Source of the DNA: Oceanomicrobium pacificus
GTDB taxonomy: Bacteria; Pseudomonadota; Alphaproteobacteria; Rhodobacterales; Rhodobacteraceae
DNA length: 64,000 nt
Assembly: GCF_009833495.1 (NCBI RefSeq)
Contig: NZ_WUWG01000003.1
Location: 620,001 to 684,000 of the forward strand
Direction of reading: 5' to 3'
Below, in pieces: positions 62,269 to 64,000 of this stretch (position 1 is the stretch's first letter; each line of letters opens with the position of its first letter). The notes below the pieces were generated by a model. The model worked only from the letters and a program-made list of their open reading frames with translations. It had not been told where the DNA came from and ran no database searches. Position numbers and translations under genes: made by a program.

Positions 62269-63645
62269 TCAGAAGAAGTTCAGACCGACCTGGAAGAGCT
62301 GCTCGACCTGGGCAACATCCTCGGCCATGGCGAAGACGGTAACGACGTCGTTCTTCTCGATCAGCGTGTCGCCGCGCGGCATCTGGAGCTTGCCCTTCTT
62401 GGCAATCGAGGTCACCAGCGCCCCTTCGGGCCAGTCGATGTCGCGGATCTTCTGGCCGGCGATCGAGGACGTGTCGAGCACCTGCGCCTCGAACACTTCC
62501 GCTTCCGCGTCCCCGATGGAATAGACCGCCGTAATCCGGCCATGCCGGATGTGGCGCAGGATCGAGGATACGGTCGTGGCCCTCGGTCCGATATAGGCGT
62601 CGATGCCGAGCGGCCCGAGCAGGCTGACGAGCGAGGGTTCGTTGACGAGCGCGATGGTCAGGGGGACGCCGAGAGACTTGGCGCGCGCGCTCGACAGCAT
62701 GTTGACCTTGTCATCATCGGTCACGGCCAGAAGCGCGTCTGTCTTCGAGACGTTGGCCTCTTCGAGCAGTTCCTGGTCGAGCCCGTCACCATGCAGCACG
62801 ATGGTGCGTTCCAGCGCATCCGCCGCGCGTTCGGCCTGTTTGCGGTTCCGTTCGATCAGCTTGCAGCGGATGCGTTCCGGTCCCTTTTCAAGCTCCTGCG
62901 CGACCCGCAGCCCGACATTGCCGCCGCCCACGATGATGACCCGTTCGCGCCGCACCGTCGACTTGCCGAAAATCTCCAGCGTGCGGTTGGTTTCCTCGGT
63001 CGCGACAAAAACGTAGATCTGGTCGCCGGGGAACACCTGATCCTCGGGCGCGGGAACGAAGAGTTTTCCGTCCCGCCGGATGCCCGCGACGATGGCCTGC
63101 AGGGTCGAGAAGAGTTCCGACAGTTGCCGGAGCGGCGTGTTGACCACCGGACAGTTCTCGTCGAGCGCGATGCCGAGCAACTGGAGCTTCCCGTCCTGGA
63201 ACATTTCCGTGTCGAAGGCCGACGGGGCCTTGAGCCGGCGCAGCGCGGCCTCTGCCACCTCGCGTTCGGGCGAGATCACAACGTCGATCGGCAGATGGTC
63301 CTGCCGGTAGAGATCTCGATAGATCGCGTCGAGATAGGATTGCGCGCGCAGCCGCGCGATCTTGCGCGGGATCGAATAGACCGAATGGGCCACCTGACAG
63401 GTGACCATGTTGACCTCGTCGGAATGGGTCGCGGCGATGATCAGGTCGGCATCCTCCGCGCCTGCGCGCTCCAGAATGTCAGGGTGCGAGGCAAAGCCGA
63501 TCACCCCGCCCACATCGAGCACATCGGTGATCCGCCGCACCAGCGCCGGGTCCTGATCGACCACGGTGACGAAGTTTTTCTCGGACGAGAGGTGCCGGGC
63601 GATCTGCCAGCCGACCTGCCCTGCCCCGCAGACGATCACTTTCAT
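62269..63645 (-). CDS. trkA: Trk system potassium uptake protein TrkA
   Basis: 458 aa with two RCK modules. NAD-binding motifs are GAGQVGWQIA near the start and GGGNVGLRVA near residue 240; each module is followed by a TrkA-C domain (for example EKNDVVTVFAMAED at the end). A peripheral cytoplasmic regulator of TrkH. It is downstream of ntrX with a 47-base gap, in the ntrYX-trkAH-hfq-hflX order common in this group. Confidence 0.96.
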   Translation of the reverse strand: MKVIVCGAGQVGWQIARHLSSEKNFVTVVDQDPALVRRITDVLDVGGVIGFASHPDILERAGAEDADLIIAATHSDEVNMVTCQVAHSVYSIPRKIARLRAQSYLDAIYRDLYRQDHLPIDVVISPEREVAEAALRRLKAPSAFDTEMFQDGKLQLLGIALDENCPVVNTPLRQLSELFSTLQAIVAGIRRDGKLFVPAPEDQVFPGDQIYVFVATEETNRTLEIFGKSTVRRERVIIVGGGNVGLRVAQELEKGPERIRCKLIERNRKQAERAADALERTIVLHGDGLDQELLEEANVSKTDALLAVTDDDKVNMLSSARAKSLGVPLTIALVNEPSLVSLLGPLGIDAYIGPRATTVSSILRHIRHGRITAVYSIGDAEAEVFEAQVLDTSSIAGQKIRDIDWPEGALVTSIAKKGKLQMPRGDTLIEKNDVVTVFAMAEDVAQVEQLFQVGLNFF

Positions 63646-63692
63646 GAACGGACTTTCATATCAGCACTCCGCAGTCGCGCGCCGCGCCACCC

Positions 63693-64000
63693 TCAGCCCT
63701 CGTCGCCGCTGGTGTCAAGCTCGGCCACGCGCACGCCGGTGCGCGCCGTGGTGACGACATTGAGCGATTTGAGCTTCCGGTGCAGGGCCGAACGCTCCAT
63801 GCCGACGAAACTCGCCGTCTTGGAGATATTGCCGCCGAACCGGTTGATCTGCGTCATCAGATAATCACGCTCGAACCGCTCGCGCGCCTCGCGCAGCGGC
63901 AGGCTCGCGAAGCCGGCCGACAGGAGCGAGGCCGTATCGGCTGGATCGCTGCCGGTGTCGGCCTCGATATCCGCGCTCAGGATTTCCTCGGGATCGGAGC
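63693..64000 (-). CDS. ntrX: NtrX response regulator, C-terminal part only
   Basis: The last 101 codons plus a partial codon are in the window. [20 protein letters not shown] and [20 protein letters not shown] (HTH, Fis type), then HRKLKSLNV, are diagnostic of NtrX, partner of the NtrY sensor kinase in nitrogen/redox control. The protein ends with a short acidic tail ([10 protein letters not shown]). The AAA+ and receiver domains are beyond the window edge. Confidence 0.92.
   Translation of the reverse strand, partial: SDPEEILSADIEADTGSDPADTASLLSAGFASLPLREARERFERDYLMTQINRFGGNISKTASFVGMERSALHRKLKSLNVVTTARTGVRVAELDTSGDEG

Noticed and set aside
62212-63864. 550-codon plus-strand open frame opposite trkA
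   Set aside because: Shadow of trkA, which has both RCK modules; the antisense translation is Arg/His/Asp-rich without motifs.

Overview
The window is GC-rich chromosomal DNA of an alphaproteobacterium, most likely a member of the Rhodobacterales (Rhodobacteraceae/Roseobacter group). The grounds are C4-pathway 5-aminolevulinate synthase (hemA), a PurS/PurQ purine system, the alphaproteobacterial F1-ATPase inhibitor zeta (DUF1476), DUF4167 and LdtR-type proteins, and the gene order ntrX-trkA-trkH-hfq-hflX. It is almost all core genome. I see no insertion sequence, prophage, CRISPR array or rRNA. Two tRNA genes are present. Intergenic gaps are short and many genes overlap by 4 bp.

Layout. 1-5,960: a truncated secreted protein, an L,D-transpeptidase-like Tat protein, aspartate aminotransferase, a small XRE regulator overlapping a VOC-SdhE fusion, an LdtR-type MarR regulator and hemA. 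6,100-12,060: a RodZ-like HTH membrane protein, ispG, a DUF1499 protein, a small secreted protein, prfA-prmC and DUF4167. 12,115-19,575 (minus): an envelope operon lptF-lptG-lptD-surA-pdxA-rsmA whose genes overlap or nearly touch. 19,711-27,336: pepA-holC, an aspartic protease-MarC-ABC-F operon, ndk, a TfoX_C protein and purM-purN. 27,454-32,645: tRNA(CAT), an acyl-CoA dehydrogenase/phosphotransferase pair, an orphan histidine kinase, an MBL hydrolase and tRNA-Asn.

32,773-41,536 is the most accessory-looking part. It has a SemiSWEET and a four-helix-type membrane protein divergent from a Cys-containing HxlR regulator. Next comes a sugar-acid locus (SMP-30 lactonase and FadR-type repressor divergent from uxuA, an SDR and an epimerase-like protein) with a duplicated operator. 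It ends with an AbrB-type membrane protein and kynureninase. 41,659-46,370: rnd, a lipoprotein, sufE, then a homocysteine-methyltransferase/corrinoid-protein/DUF1638 trio that fits a split B12-dependent methionine synthase. 46,361-49,461: a DctBD two-component pair whose DctD lacks the GAFTGA loop. 49,566-54,143: msrP, purC-purS-purQ, the F1-ATPase inhibitor and purB. 54,225-59,081: small secreted and DUF6314 proteins, bioY, a monooxygenase, an AraC regulator, miaA and an alpha/beta hydrolase. 59,084-64,000 (minus): hflX, hfq, trkH, trkA and the 3' end of ntrX.

Themes: outer-membrane biogenesis (lptDFG, surA, a RodZ-like protein), purine synthesis in four scattered clusters (purMN, purCSQ, purB, plus ndk), one-carbon/methionine metabolism, and translation factors (prfA/prmC, rsmA, miaA, hflX, hfq). 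No complete unknown multi-gene system stands out. The best leads are the VOC-SdhE fusion, which one base would convert to overlapping genes; the split methionine synthase cluster with a perfect inverted repeat; the GAFTGA-less DctD; and the paired operators at the uxu and HxlR loci. All functional calls rest on motif recognition by eye, with no database search.
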